Source: Eremophila alpestris peregrina
Taxonomy: Eukaryota; Chordata; Aves; Passeriformes; Alaudidae
DNA: 64,000 bases
NCBI GenBank assembly: GCA_009792885.1
Contig: WMCF01000023.1
Coordinates: 9,484,248-9,548,247 of the forward strand
Reading direction: 5' to 3'
A program made the position numbers and the translations under genes. Positions within the stretch are counted from its first letter, which is position 1, and each line of letters starts with the position of its first letter. The notes under the pieces are model-generated. The model was not told where the DNA came from. It was given only the letters and a program-made list of their open reading frames with translations, and searched no databases. Shown in pieces: positions 36,999 through 48,817 of this stretch.

Positions 36999-37613
36999 GT
37001 TCTGAACCCTTAGAGTTTGAGCTTTTTATATTTTCTTTGGAAGTCTAAGAGCTAGCTCCGTTTTGTTTTGTTGTTTTTTTAAACAAATATTAAAATTTTA
37101 TATCATTGTATGACTTCAGACATCAGATCTTCCAGGGAAGCAAAGAATAAATTTGAGGAGTTGTGATAAAATTAGGAGACTGCATCATAGTGCATTTATC
37201 TAGATACTCTGGGGAATAAAACCTGCATTATAGTTGTGTGTACGAGCTTCTCCTCTGTGCTGTACCTGTCTAGATGGTGGCTGCAGAGGGACATCCTCCT
37301 GCCTCCACTGCCATGGGGGAATGGTGCAAATGACACAGGCCATGCCAGGCTCAACCCCTGCACCAGGGGATAACAGGAGGAAACAATCCTTTAAAACTCT
37401 CGCACACAATTCCCAGTCCTCTTCAGAAAGACCCTCAGGCAAAACTCCTAGGCACCACAGGATCAGACCTGTACTTAGTAGGAGATGCTTTCCTCCCTTA
37501 TTAATTGTGAAGTGTCGGTTCCCAGCAGCAAGCACATTCTAGTATCTGCCTTTTTATGAAGATGTGAGAACCACAAGGAGTCTGGGATTCCAAATTCTTT
37601 TCAGATCCTTTAG
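36999..37613. other. Unique DNA with a GC-richer patch at about 37230-37500
   Basis: The patch is open on both strands (37200-37535 minus, 111 codons; 37234-37542 plus, 102 codons), a sign of composition rather than coding. No domain, repeat family or CpG island is evident. It could be a decayed repeat or a non-coding exon. Confidence 0.4.
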
Positions 37614-37628
37614 AAAAAAAAAAAAAAA
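37614..37628. repeat. Poly-A tract (15 A)
   Basis: Uninterrupted run of 15 A. Confidence 0.9.
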
Positions 37629-40600
37629 GTCCAGATGTTGCACAAAACATTTAAAGAACTTTATTTGAAAAACATTTTCTTTCTAAATGGAAGTTTATGC
37701 AGAGTACAATTAAACATGTTTTTCTAACTAAACATCCTAGTTTGTATCTTGTGGCAGGGAAAAATAAATACATAAAAATAAAAACCATCTGAGACTTTGC
37801 AGTTAATCGTGGTGTGCCAGCTTGAATCAGATCCCCCAATGAAAAGACATGCGTTTTCCCCTGCTGTAATCCCAAACTCCTAGACCTGCCCCCAGGACCG
37901 AGGTCTTCAAGCTGAAGACTCAGTCCTGCATTTGAGAGGGAATACATCTCAAGTTTCTTAAATTCTGCTGGTTTCTCTACTCTTGCAAATTGTTATCGTG
38001 CCAATCCAATTACATCTATGAAAGTACCAAGAGAAAATTGGTGTGTATCCAGCAATGTCAAGGTGCAACTTTGAGGACTGAACATTGGTTTATGTACTTT
38101 TACCTTAGGACACATTATGTTTTTCTGGCTTTTTGAGACAGATGCCTTTCTAAAAGCTAGTCTGCTCAAAAGTCCTTTCCCCTCTCTTTTAAAGAGAGTT
38201 TCCAGTTCTCCAGTTCTGAGGGACTTTCCACGTTCTTGAAAATAATAATTTCTGGTTTAGAGATTACCCTGATTTGCTTCAGAATAACTTTAAGGTGAAT
38301 TTTCCATCAGGGCCTGCAATGCATCTAACTCCTCTGAACCCACTTTAACTCAGGTGTTTCACATTGATGATTCTACTCATATTAAAATGCAAAATCTAAA
38401 CCTCTTGGTGAAGGTGGAATTATTGTGGATGATTGTGCAGCTAGACCTTTTGAAGAAGAAGAAATTAAAAAGAGCAGAAAACACCTTAGACTATTCTATG
38501 ACACTACTTTACTTTTTCTTTTTTTTTTTCTATGTTCAGTAATGGATATTTCCTTTTTTTTCTTCTTTCATTTATCATGAATCAATATTTTCTATCCTAA
38601 TTAACTTTTATTTGTTTTGATATTGATAAGACATTTTGTACTTCAAGATTTTTTATCTAAACCTTACATATCAGTCTATTTGAACACATCTTTAGTCAAC
38701 CCTGTTTCTATTTTGTTAGACTTTATTTTCAACTTATATTATAAAGGTCTTGAAGCTTTTATATTGCTTTGTTACATTTCCCTTTTTGTCTCAATTGAGA
38801 CAGGTGCCAAGTGTGCCTTAAATATTTAATTGTGTAACCACCACTTTCTCCAAAATCCTATTTTTCATACAATTTATTAAATCTATTTATAAGAATCTAT
38901 CTACCAGATCCTTCACCTGGTTTGCCATCCAGCTCCTGTTGCTCCCACCACCCTTTTTTTTTCTTGCATGCCATGAACTCCTTTGGTTTACTATCCCATC
39001 TGGAACTTTTCTCTGCCTTTACTCTGACATATGTCTATACTACATGTCAAAGAGACCTGCTTTTGCCCTGCCTTTTTGCCACAGATGGTTGGATAAGTAA
39101 ACTCATCTCCAGTCCTTTTTGCCTTCCTTATTGTCACAGTCCTTCTTTTCTCTTTTGTAATTCCCTTTTAACCTCTAGGATCATATTTATAGCAACAGAT
39201 GGATTTTTACCATCGCCTTATTTCAAGCTTTGTTTGAAAATTACCTAATTAAGCTAACAAGTCAATCCAGGATTAATTTCCTGGGTTGTCTTGGCAGACA
39301 GTTTGAGGAACAGAGTTGTTGAAGATAAAAGCCCAGGCATTGATAACTGTGTGTGACTTAGGGCCTTCATCTCTTTTCCTGCTTATTCTGATGGTTCCTT
39401 CTGGAAATCACTGGAAGAACCAAGGGTTTCATAAAGATGGATAATCTCAGGCTGCTCTGGCCCAGCTGCCCCTAACACAGCATCACAGTGGTGTGGAGAG
39501 GGGAATGACAACCTCTTAACCAAACTTGATTAAAAATGATTTATAAAAGAACCTTCAACAGTGCTCCAAGAGGCAGGTATTGCCACTCCTGAACTCTTCC
39601 TGTGATGATAACTGAAGATATATAGAAATAACACAGTCTAAAGTGCAGTCTAACTGCCTTTTCCACCTGCCAAGGGTTTTACCGAGGGGTAATCTCTCCC
39701 TTTGGACCATACCTGGAAAACACACATGGAGCAGATCTTGGGTATGCTTTAATTTTAGCTTTAGTGGTGAATATATTTCTATAATCAGGCACCATTTAAT
39801 TTAGCTATAACTTGTTCTCACTTAAAAAGTTTCATGTATTAGTATTACCTATGAGTCATCTTATAAATGATGACAACAACAGCGCAAGGTTTTTGTTGAG
39901 ACCATTATTTTGACTGGATTTAAATCTTATAGATATTACTTGATCTCTTTCAGTATAAGGCTGGATGCAGCTGGAATTTTTTCAGTCTGCTGAGAAACAC
40001 ACTGAATTTACAAATGACCATCAAGCTGGAAGTGTATTTTCTTTCAGCAAAATTTCTTTATATAACACAAACAGTAGGAAAGAGTTTTAAGCAATTTGGA
40101 AAATTTAAATATGTATAATAATTTATAGATTAATAATGTACCAAACTGATAGGAAACCATATTGTTCTATCTTTACTCTTCTACACTTCAGTTTTCATTA
40201 GAACCCCTCTTATCATAACAACAGCATTCTTATGTTTAGTTCCTGAAATTATGTGGAGAGGATGAAGTACAGACATACACATGCAATTTCAGCTTCTTTT
40301 TCAATGCTTTTTTTATCATATTTGCTTTCAAGTTGTCTTTCTTTTCAAGCATCCCTTGTAAAATCAATGTTTTCTTTTATTGGATTCTATTGTAGTGTCA
40401 AGCCTGGTTTAAAATACAGTAATCTTACAGATACTTACAATTATTAATATCTTCTGAATCCAAAAACATATTAAAGATGTGTAGGTAGCAAATTAGCTGA
40501 GAATCCCTACAAACTGCACTTAGAATAAATATCCTTCTTTTAGAGAAGTAGGATGCCTTCAAAAGTCAACAGTTGTTTTGGAAGTACTTTGTCACGTTTA

Positions 40601-43029
40601 TGAAGCACTGCATCACATTTATGGCTCATAATGTCATGATAAGTTGTCCAAAGTGCCTGTCAGCTTGCCTTACAAACTGAAAAGAAAATGGACAGCTCAA
40701 AAGATTATGTTAAAGAGTGAAAAGCAATCTTCAGAGGTTAACATATTTTTCCTTTTTCCATGAGACCCAAGCAGTGTCATTAAACTTTGTGTTTCTCTTT
40801 AATATTTTTTTCAGTGTAATTTATAGGAAATAGACTATTTTAATTTTCACCCATGAAAAGTTATAAATAAAGGCATTTTTAAAAGTAAATAAATTTTAGG
40901 AACATTTTTAAAGCATGCAGCTGTTCTAATACAAGAGATCCTAGTTAGATTTTTTTTTAAATACAAACCACAAAGAGGTCAAAGAATCCAGATTTTTTTT
41001 TTTTTACTACCCATTCACCTTTAATGCAAATTCCAGCAATATATTCACACTATTTCTTTAGGCAACTTCAGAGTGCCAGCATGTAATTGAGTAATCTGAG
41101 CCAATGCTGCTTATGTCAGGAGCCTAAAGAAATACCCTGAGGATGATATTTGGAGCTGACTTATCCTATACTCTTCTTTCACAACTAAGAGGAGGATGAA
41201 ACTGTCAAATTGCAACTAACAACAAGAAGAGTTCTAATAAAAACATTTTCTTGCTGAGGATTTTCTTCATTGTGAATCCTCCAAAAGAATTTATTTGATT
41301 TGTCCCAAACATTGTTAATGTGTACCACAAACAGAATATAACAGGCAATAATATGGCATTTCACAGCATCGAGAAAACATAATCTTGAGACTGTTAGTTC
41401 CTAGAATCAGCTCTCCACTTCTTACTTTGTTATTGAAAAAGAAGCCTCTGTCTTCAGGCTTGAAAAAGGGGTTTAATAATAAACTCCACCGTTAGAAGTT
41501 AGCCAGGAGAAAAATAGTGGTCTCTGTGGCAGTGCTAGCTCAGAGAATTTTGACGTGTGAATTATTCTTCCTTTAGCTGGTAGCATGTCAGAGCAATGAT
41601 ACCTTCAACAGTAAACCTTGTTTCACTACTGTTTGCAAAGTCAAATAAAAAGATAAAAGGAGAATTGTCTCCTTGGATAGGAATAAGGGAGGTCATAGTT
41701 TTAGTAGCAAAGACTAACAATTTAATTTGCTGAAAGAGGGCTTCAGCCTTCTAAGTTCAAGCAAGTACTTTTCTAGAGTGTCTTCATTATGGATGCTTGT
41801 GGTATTACCACCCCTGGCAATTGCTACATTTTCAGCTGTTATCCACCCCAAAAATGTTGTTATAATTTGAGAACATGTGAATTAGTTCCTACTTTAAGGC
41901 ATAGATTTTATCTGAGGGCTCTGCCTCTCCCTGCCGCTCAAGCTGGATACTTGAGGTTGCTGGGTTTTAGCATTTCTTATTGCTACTTCACTCATCAGTT
42001 TAGGGCCCTTGCTATCAATATATGGGTTTTTTTCCTAGAAGGGAATGTAATTAAGTGCTTTCAATACAAGGCAGGTGAAGGTATGATCCCCTTGTGTATG
42101 CCTGTGTGCCAAACCACACGCACCAAGTTGGGGAGCACTGATTAACCTGGGGAAAACTTTCCACAGGATTTCCTAGGAAAGGTCAGTTAGCCAAACACAT
42201 AAAGAAGCAAGAGCTGTCTTTGGAGCTTTGCTAGTGCCAGCCTCTTCCATAGAAGGGGCAACAACACAGAATGTTTTATCACAGATATGAAGTCTTTTAG
42301 GTCTGACTTGCCAGCATCAAGGACCCTGGGACAATTAGGGCTTAACTCCATAACTGCTCTTGAAGCACTCCGTGGTCACACCGCTCTGCCCTCTCTCCTG
42401 GCCGCTCCTGTGCCCTCCTGCTCTGTATTTACATGCACCTGTCTCCCCATTAACACCTCGTTAAGGCACACACCTGCTGTGGTTTCACTTAAACCCGCTG
42501 CACTGCAGCCATTAACCCTGTGTGTTTCATTATGAGGCACTCAGCACAATAGGAGCACTGAGTAGGGTTCACTAATGAGTCATGCAGCCAACAAAAATTG
42601 GATTTGTACGGGCAACTCCTTTTGGTTCAATTTCTTCACACCCTCCTTGTTTAATAATTGATTATGTATTAAATATATTTGCAGGGAAAAAATACATAAG
42701 TGCACGTGCATTAAATCCAGCTGAAACTGCAGAGTTTTGAGGCAAAATACTAATGGATAGAAATCAACTACATATTTATAAGTGGTAAGAAAGGCAACAG
42801 TGAAAAAACACAGCTTTAGGGCGTAGAAGACCTTACCACTATTGCAAAGTTTGTCAAACATCTGCAGATTCACCAGCAGCTTGTATCAACTATCTGTGCC
42901 ATTTCCAATAAATGAAGTATACCAGTGTATGTGATTAAGCCAGGATATACATACACACCTCACCAAAAAATAAAAGCAGTGTAAGGCAAAGCACAAATCA
43001 ACTGTGCTGAAACAAAAGAGGAAAGTTCA
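37629..43029. other. Unique AT-rich non-coding DNA
   Basis: About 5.4 kb without recognised transposons. Long T-rich stretches near 38500-39240 give leucine-, phenylalanine- and serine-rich open frames (38354-38542, 38617-38829, 38922-39248). The 118-codon plus-strand frame at 41789-42145 is cysteine-containing but has no recognised fold. A block at 42360-42560 is GC-richer with a few CpGs and may be functional non-coding DNA. Short homopolymers occur at 40993-41005. Confidence 0.5.
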
Positions 43030-43480
43030 TTACTATTTGTAGCAAAAGAAAACTGTTAGGGGAGCAGCTAGTGCAATTGATATAAAGTTCAGAATCGAAA
43101 TTGTCGTGGCAATTTCTCCAGCAGTTGCACTGACTTTGTTTCAAAATCTTCAATTACAGTGTGGCTTGATTAGGAAAATGAACTAGATAAGCAAACATGG
43201 CAGGTGATTGCTCCCTAACTGTGTAATCAAGAAATACCACAATCCATTATTTGATCATAATTCTATGGATCTACCACAAGGAAAATGTAAGCTCCGAGGC
43301 TTATTTAGCATCAGAAGTTCACCTTCCTGTTAGACAGCTAAATAAAGATATTAAATATGCTACTTTAATAGCACAGTAAGAGGGACCCTCACATGTATCC
43401 ATACATTTGATCAACGATTTGTTGCAAATTGCATTACAGATCGGTATTTCTTACTAAACACCCATATGGAAGGGTAATTT
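43030..43480. promoter_or_regulatory. Candidate conserved non-coding element (inferred)
   Basis: A repeat-free AT-rich block of high complexity with several retained CpGs (for example AATCGAAATTGTCGTGGC, 43093-43110, and CAACGATTTG) and GATA/homeodomain-like words such as TTGATCATAATT. Retained CpGs in methylated AT-rich vertebrate DNA suggest constraint. Conservation is not shown. Confidence 0.22.
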
Positions 43481-44594
43481 GCTGTGTAATTGCTTTTCAT
43501 CGCTTCTTTATCATGTACTGTTGCTTTCCTTGGTCCAATCTCTGATACTTACACCACAGAAGACACAAGAGTTGCTCTTTCAAATTTCATAGTGCTTATG
43601 TTGCTTAGTAATATGGGTCTGTGTATACGCATGAACTTACTCTGTGGGGAAACTCAGAAGATCTCTATGTCACTTATATTGCAATTCTAATTGCAGTTCT
43701 CATTTAAAGATGAACTTTAACAAGATGCCTGAATTTTACAGGGATCAGCTCAAAATGATTAAAATTCCTGAAACTGTATAAAATTTAACATTTGCATTTA
43801 AAGGCATGACACCTATTTGTTCCACTGTATCTTGATAACAGTTTTCCCCTTGGAATCTTATTCTTTCGTAGAAGTCTCTTTTTATTCTTACTATTCACTT
43901 GAATGGTACCAATTTTGCTGGTGATTCTGGATGTTTTTGCAGCATCAAAATATAGAGGAAAGCCACATAACTCTATAGAAATGGTTGTTGTTCTCATCCT
44001 TCTCCTTCCAAATGTATACATGGAATGGAGATTATAATCTTGGTAAATATTAAAAGTAGTGACAGGGAGTGTAAGGTGATCCACATGTAAACCAACCCAT
44101 TAAATCTGGCTGTAGAGTTTACACATTTCTTCAGCAGGGAAGCCCACCAATGGGGTGTTTTTAATAGGCATTGAAAGCTGCACTTTATTATTCACTGAGT
44201 AGAACTGACATTGGACTTGATTCAGTAAGGGAGAACTAACTGCATAAACAGATGTCAGCTGCTATTTGGTCTGGTGGCCATGGACTGGAGAAATAAATGG
44301 AAAATCTAACAAGGAGCACAGAAGTAAAAAGATAGGGATGTTCTTCAAATGACAGTAGGATGCTAGCAAAGTGTCCAGCTTGGTATTTTTCAATGTACAT
44401 CTGGAAAGAAGAAAATTGGGGGTCTATTTGTCCCTATACAGGAGAAATAGAACATTATTCATTAATATCAGTACTGTCGAACTGTTCCTGAGAAACACAT
44501 CGTCCTTGTTTCATATTCCATAGTCAGTGTTTACTCATATTCATCAAAGAATGCTTTGTAGGCTGCCACACTCATTAGCTACCTGGAGCAGAAA
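43481..44594. other. Unique non-coding DNA
   Basis: Open frames at 43490-43690 (plus) and 43785-44084 (minus, 99 codons) have no recognised domain. No transposon recognised. Confidence 0.45.
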
Positions 44595-44640
44595 TAGAGC
44601 CCACTGAAGCCAATGGGAAAGGTTCTATTGAATTCTGACT
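44595..44640. mobile_element. Possible ancient CR1-type 3' fragment
   Basis: GAGCCCACTGAAGCCAATGG (44597-44616) followed by GAAAGGTTCTATTGAATTCT resembles a recurrent segment of old sauropsid CR1 3' ends. It is short and matched from memory, so it is weak evidence. Confidence 0.35.
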
Positions 44641-45899
44641 TAACCTCTAGGCCTACCTACCTTGGGCAACAGGGTCAGAGCCTGTTAGGTTGGCAGCAAA
44701 ACTGTGCAATCCATTTATTTCTACTGACAACTGTGTCTACGTATGTTTTCTCCATCATAACCCCATAGTCATACAGTATGCAAACCTCTGCCTGACTGCA
44801 GCAGCAAAGATTGTGCCTGGCTCCACTAAGCCTCTAAGAAATATGTGTTGAATGACCAAATCTTCCCCAAGCTGCTTAGTCCTAGGCTTGTTCTTGAATA
44901 CTTTCTTTTTCTTCTCTGATGGCAGAAAGATATCACATACTAGGCAGAATTATTCCTTGTGGAACATTTTGTCCTGTCTGGTGGAAACTTAGTGCAGAAC
45001 CAACTAAATGCTGAGCATCAGAAGTAGGGAAGGGAGGTGGACATTTTAGGTTAGCTGCTGGAGAAGACAGGCTGACAGAGCACAGTTTGGGGTACAGTTT
45101 CATATTCTAACTGACCCAGTGCAGCTCTTGCTGGGAGCAGCAGTCCTTCTCTCACCTTTCTCCATCTGCCCCAGTTGCAGGCTCCACCCATCCTCTTGTA
45201 TTGGACTGAGCTGCAGGGTCTCCTGACTGCCCAGCAATTCAGTCCAAAGGAGTGATCTAATTGCAAGTGATGGGAGCAGGGCAGGGGGAAATGAAAAAAC
45301 AATAAAAATCACCAAGCTGGCAGTTGCATGGCTTATGTTGCAGCCAATGTTATTTGACCTCCTGCAAAAGAAGTGGAGGGCTGTTGGCTGGGAGCAGCCA
45401 AGAGAGTGGGGTGATGCAGATCCATTCCTTTCAGGAGCTACTCACAGCTACACCAGAAGAGGGGAAAACTGAACCAGCAGCCTTTTATTTTTATGTTATG
45501 GGAGCAATAGCCCTCCCAGGCCTGAAAAAGCATTACAAAGGCAGGTAGGTGCAAGAGAGCTTTAAAATCACTCACGGCCCCAAGTCTCATACAAGGGGAG
45601 TATAGTCACTGAGAATTGCAGTCTTTTATTTCACTCTTATTCACTCCCTGAGTCTGGAAGTGACTGAAACATCCATTGAATTCAGCAGAAGCTAATGACA
45701 GGCATATTATTGGGACTTAAAATCTTTAAAGCTTACTCTTACTATGAAATACTCTACCTGTAACCAAATATACTTATCATTATTGAGAATTATGTAAATA
45801 AAATCCAAACCACCTGTCAGACAGTTTTATACTGGGGAAATAGAGTATCAATTTAAAATGGCATTTTAGAATTTATGCCGTTTAATAAAATAATAAATT
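44641..45899. other. Unique DNA, GC-richer at about 45040-45560
   Basis: Open frames at 45051-45302 and 45100-45315 (minus) and 45324-45548 (plus) follow the higher GC content. None has a recognised domain. A short CATTGAATTCAGCAGAAGCT word at 45673-45692 may be a trace of old CR1. Confidence 0.4.
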
Positions 45900-46510
45900 T
45901 CAATTTTTCCACTTTTCTCATTGCAAAGCTTAAAGCCAGTTCCATGTGTGGCACCTACTTGCATTTCACTCATGGGTTTATTACAGTGAGCATCACTTTA
46001 AATTAAAACCTTCACATTTTCAAAGGAAAATAAATAGTTAATGGTTTCAGAATTATTATTCTTTTCTACACAATCCCATAAAAATTTCCCAATGAAAAAG
46101 CTAATAAACCAATGGCGAGACACTTACATATGCAAATACGTTTCCGTGAAAGAGTTAAAGTGCTTTATAATATAAATTTGCTTTCAGTGCCAATATAATT
46201 AGATTGTAACAAGCAAACCCCTGCAACATAACACAGTGAAAATTTGAAAATTTGATTCTCCCTGGCAAACAACCAAGTCCCTGCGTGTGCACAAACCTGA
46301 CATTAATAAGCTACAAGAGATTACATGATTTAGAAAAGAAGCACTTGGTGTTACAAAATCAAATAATAGATCTCTAGGCTATAATTAGGAGAATTGGGAT
46401 TCAACAATGAAGTCATAATAATGTAATTTAGCTGTAAGTAACAGAGCCATGGAGTCACATTAGGAGGTGTGATCACATCTTTCAGCAAAGCTCTGCTGTG
46501 TAGACTTATT
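45900..46510. promoter_or_regulatory. Candidate conserved non-coding element (inferred)
   Basis: Repeat-free, AT-rich, high-complexity DNA with a perfect octamer word ATGCAAAT (46130-46137, the POU/OCT consensus). It also has several TAAT cores (for example CTATAATTAGG near 46379-46389) and CpGs at 46114-46115, 46139-46140 and 46146-46147. The clustering of POU and homeodomain words is what developmental enhancers show. No experimental or alignment support is available here. Confidence 0.27.
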
Positions 46511-48741
46511 GCTGTTCAGTTTAGTCTAGTACACAGCAACCTGTTGGCACAGAGCTCGGGCTGACAGCCTCTTGTTCTCTAGGTGCAGCATGGCAAAGTG
46601 CCACCCATGCATTTTTAATTCAGTCCTGGTGACTTTTAAGTCAAAACAATAAAATTATATATACTGAGTGTAGAGTTGCCTGCGAATATTTGTATAAATT
46701 ACTGCACAGCGTGGGTTTAGTGGCCGTTTAAGAACAGCTATATTAGAACAAAATAAAAAAAAGGCAAAATAAACTGCTGAAGCCCGGTGTTAGATTTCTA
46801 GTAGGCTTGATGAACACGTACTGTTCATCTACTTTAATCCTCTATTACTGTGGTTAGCAAATTACTCCTTATCTGCTACTTACTGCAGCTGCAGTCCTGA
46901 GTCTCTTTTGGTCGATTTTTCGTGGTAGTGTGGAGGGATTGCCTGCTCAGCCCTCAGTGCAGGTGTCACACAGCCCATGGGAGTGGGTGACAAGTGTCAG
47001 TGCAGGATGCACCTCTCAGAGTCCCTCAGCACCCCAAGCACAGCCCTGCAGCCTGCCAGGCACGAGAGGTGGCCGTGGCACAGGGCCCAGCTGCCAGGGA
47101 AACTCCAGGCAGGCAGAGTGCAGCTGCTCACACTGGTGGTGACAGGACATCAATCCCGACTCCACAAGTTTTGGGAAGGTTACCTTTTGGTTTAGGCTGT
47201 TACTGAGGAATACATCACACCAGCAGCCCCTCTGCTCCACCTCTGTCCTGCACAACTAAGGCCCTTTCTTTGGCCCATGATCTGTTTAAGCTTATTTCAC
47301 TACACTTTGACCACAGCTGTTTCTTTGTCATTCGTCACAACTGACAAAACAGACATAACACATTAAGTTGTTGATTTTCTCCTTTAGGAGTTGGTGTCTA
47401 GTTAGAAGTGAAATCCTGCCTGTTCAGTCATTTATTAGCTGATAATTCTCTTCTCTCTGTGCATACCTCCTGGTGATTATGTTCTCCTCTTGTGGCTGTC
47501 TCATCCTACCTGTCTTTCCACAGGCTTTCTGGAAGCATCTGAACTAAACCCAGCTGCCTGATCTTGCTCCACAACATGAGCAGGGCAACTCCAGGCGCCC
47601 AGCTGTGTCCAGACTTGAAATCCTTCACTCACCAAAGACACTTCACTCACAAAAGACACACACAGAGCTTTAGTTGCTTGTTGGCTTCTGAGGGGTTTGA
47701 ATCAACCCTTTTGGCTTTGGAAAGAGGGATCTGAGGGGATTAATTTGCTTCTTTTCGGGGCAAACAGGCATCAGCTTAAAATCCATATTGCCAGAAAATT
47801 CAAACATGTTTGGAATAAAACTTTATTTGGTTGGTTATTTCTTCTTATGGTCTCACAAGCTAGGCCCACTGATCTAACACTGTTTCTTATCTTCTAGAGA
47901 AATCCTAAAGCTTTTGCTTCCACTCAGTCTTTAGTGTAACATGAGCAGCCACCTGTTGCTCCTGTTGGTTCAATTTTATTTTTATTTGCAATTTCTTCCA
48001 ATTACTGCTTATTTTATTAGTTCTTTATGGTTTTGCCATTTTTGTTTTGATGACATTTTGATTTGTTTCAAATTGCCCTTTATTTTAATTTTCTTCCCCA
48101 AGCATGTTGATTTATGGCTGTTTCTTTTATTTCTTTTATGCTTTAAATGATCTGTTTGTTTTATTTCCTTTATTTGCATAGCACTTACTTTTCATGACCT
48201 TTTTGTTTCTGCAGCTGCTCCTGTTTCTGGACTGCTAGTGTTTTCCTCTTACTTATCCACCAGGAAACCAAATCCCAGTGAAGACCAGTATTCAAATACA
48301 AAAATCTTTTCTGATGGGTATTTTTTTTTTGTATTCCACAATCTCCTAAATGGGTTTTATCAAATGTGAATTATCAAAGTGTAGAATCTAAAATAGCTTC
48401 TATTTTTAAAAAGAAACATAATATGGGAACTCTGTATGTTTCTGTCTAAAGATCACATCTGAGCAACTTCTTTTGGGCTGATCTAACATTTTGGCAGCTC
48501 TTCCAGTAGCACAGACCTTTGTAATGGAAGCAGCATGAAGAACATTCTATCTTGTAATGGTCTGTCCACAACTTTGAGTAGAATCCTCATTTAAAATACT
48601 GGTGTAAAATTCTGTATAGACAGTTAAAAATGAATGTACTTGAAGTTAGTGAAATGTGTCATAGGAAATGTTATTTATGTTTAATCATGGCGAAGGAGTG
48701 TGTGCTACCTGGCAGGTGCTTTGCATATTGCATACACATGG

Positions 48742-48743
<2 letters not shown>
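46511..48743. other. Unique DNA with a GC-richer patch at about 46930-47250
   Basis: The patch is open in four overlapping frames (three plus, one minus), which argues against coding. T-rich DNA at 47940-48200 gives a hydrophobic frame (47941-48150) that resembles a membrane protein only through base composition. No transposon recognised. Confidence 0.45.
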
Positions 48744-48780
<37 letters not shown>

Positions 48781-48817
48781 CTGTGTGTGTGTTTCTGTGT
48801 GTGTGTGTGTTTCTGTG
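48744..48817. repeat. (TG)n microsatellite with TTTC interruptions
   Basis: A dinucleotide TG array of about 17 pure repeats (48744-48777) is followed by three shorter TG runs, each separated by a TTTC-type interruption (around 48778, 48792 and 48811). Likely length-polymorphic and able to form Z-DNA. It makes valine/cysteine-repeat open frames (48630-48818, 48668-48955), which are not genes. Confidence 0.95.

Noticed and set aside
47941..48150. Hydrophobic multi-pass membrane peptide
   Set aside because: T-rich DNA codes phenylalanine and leucine by default. There is no conserved motif and no gene context.
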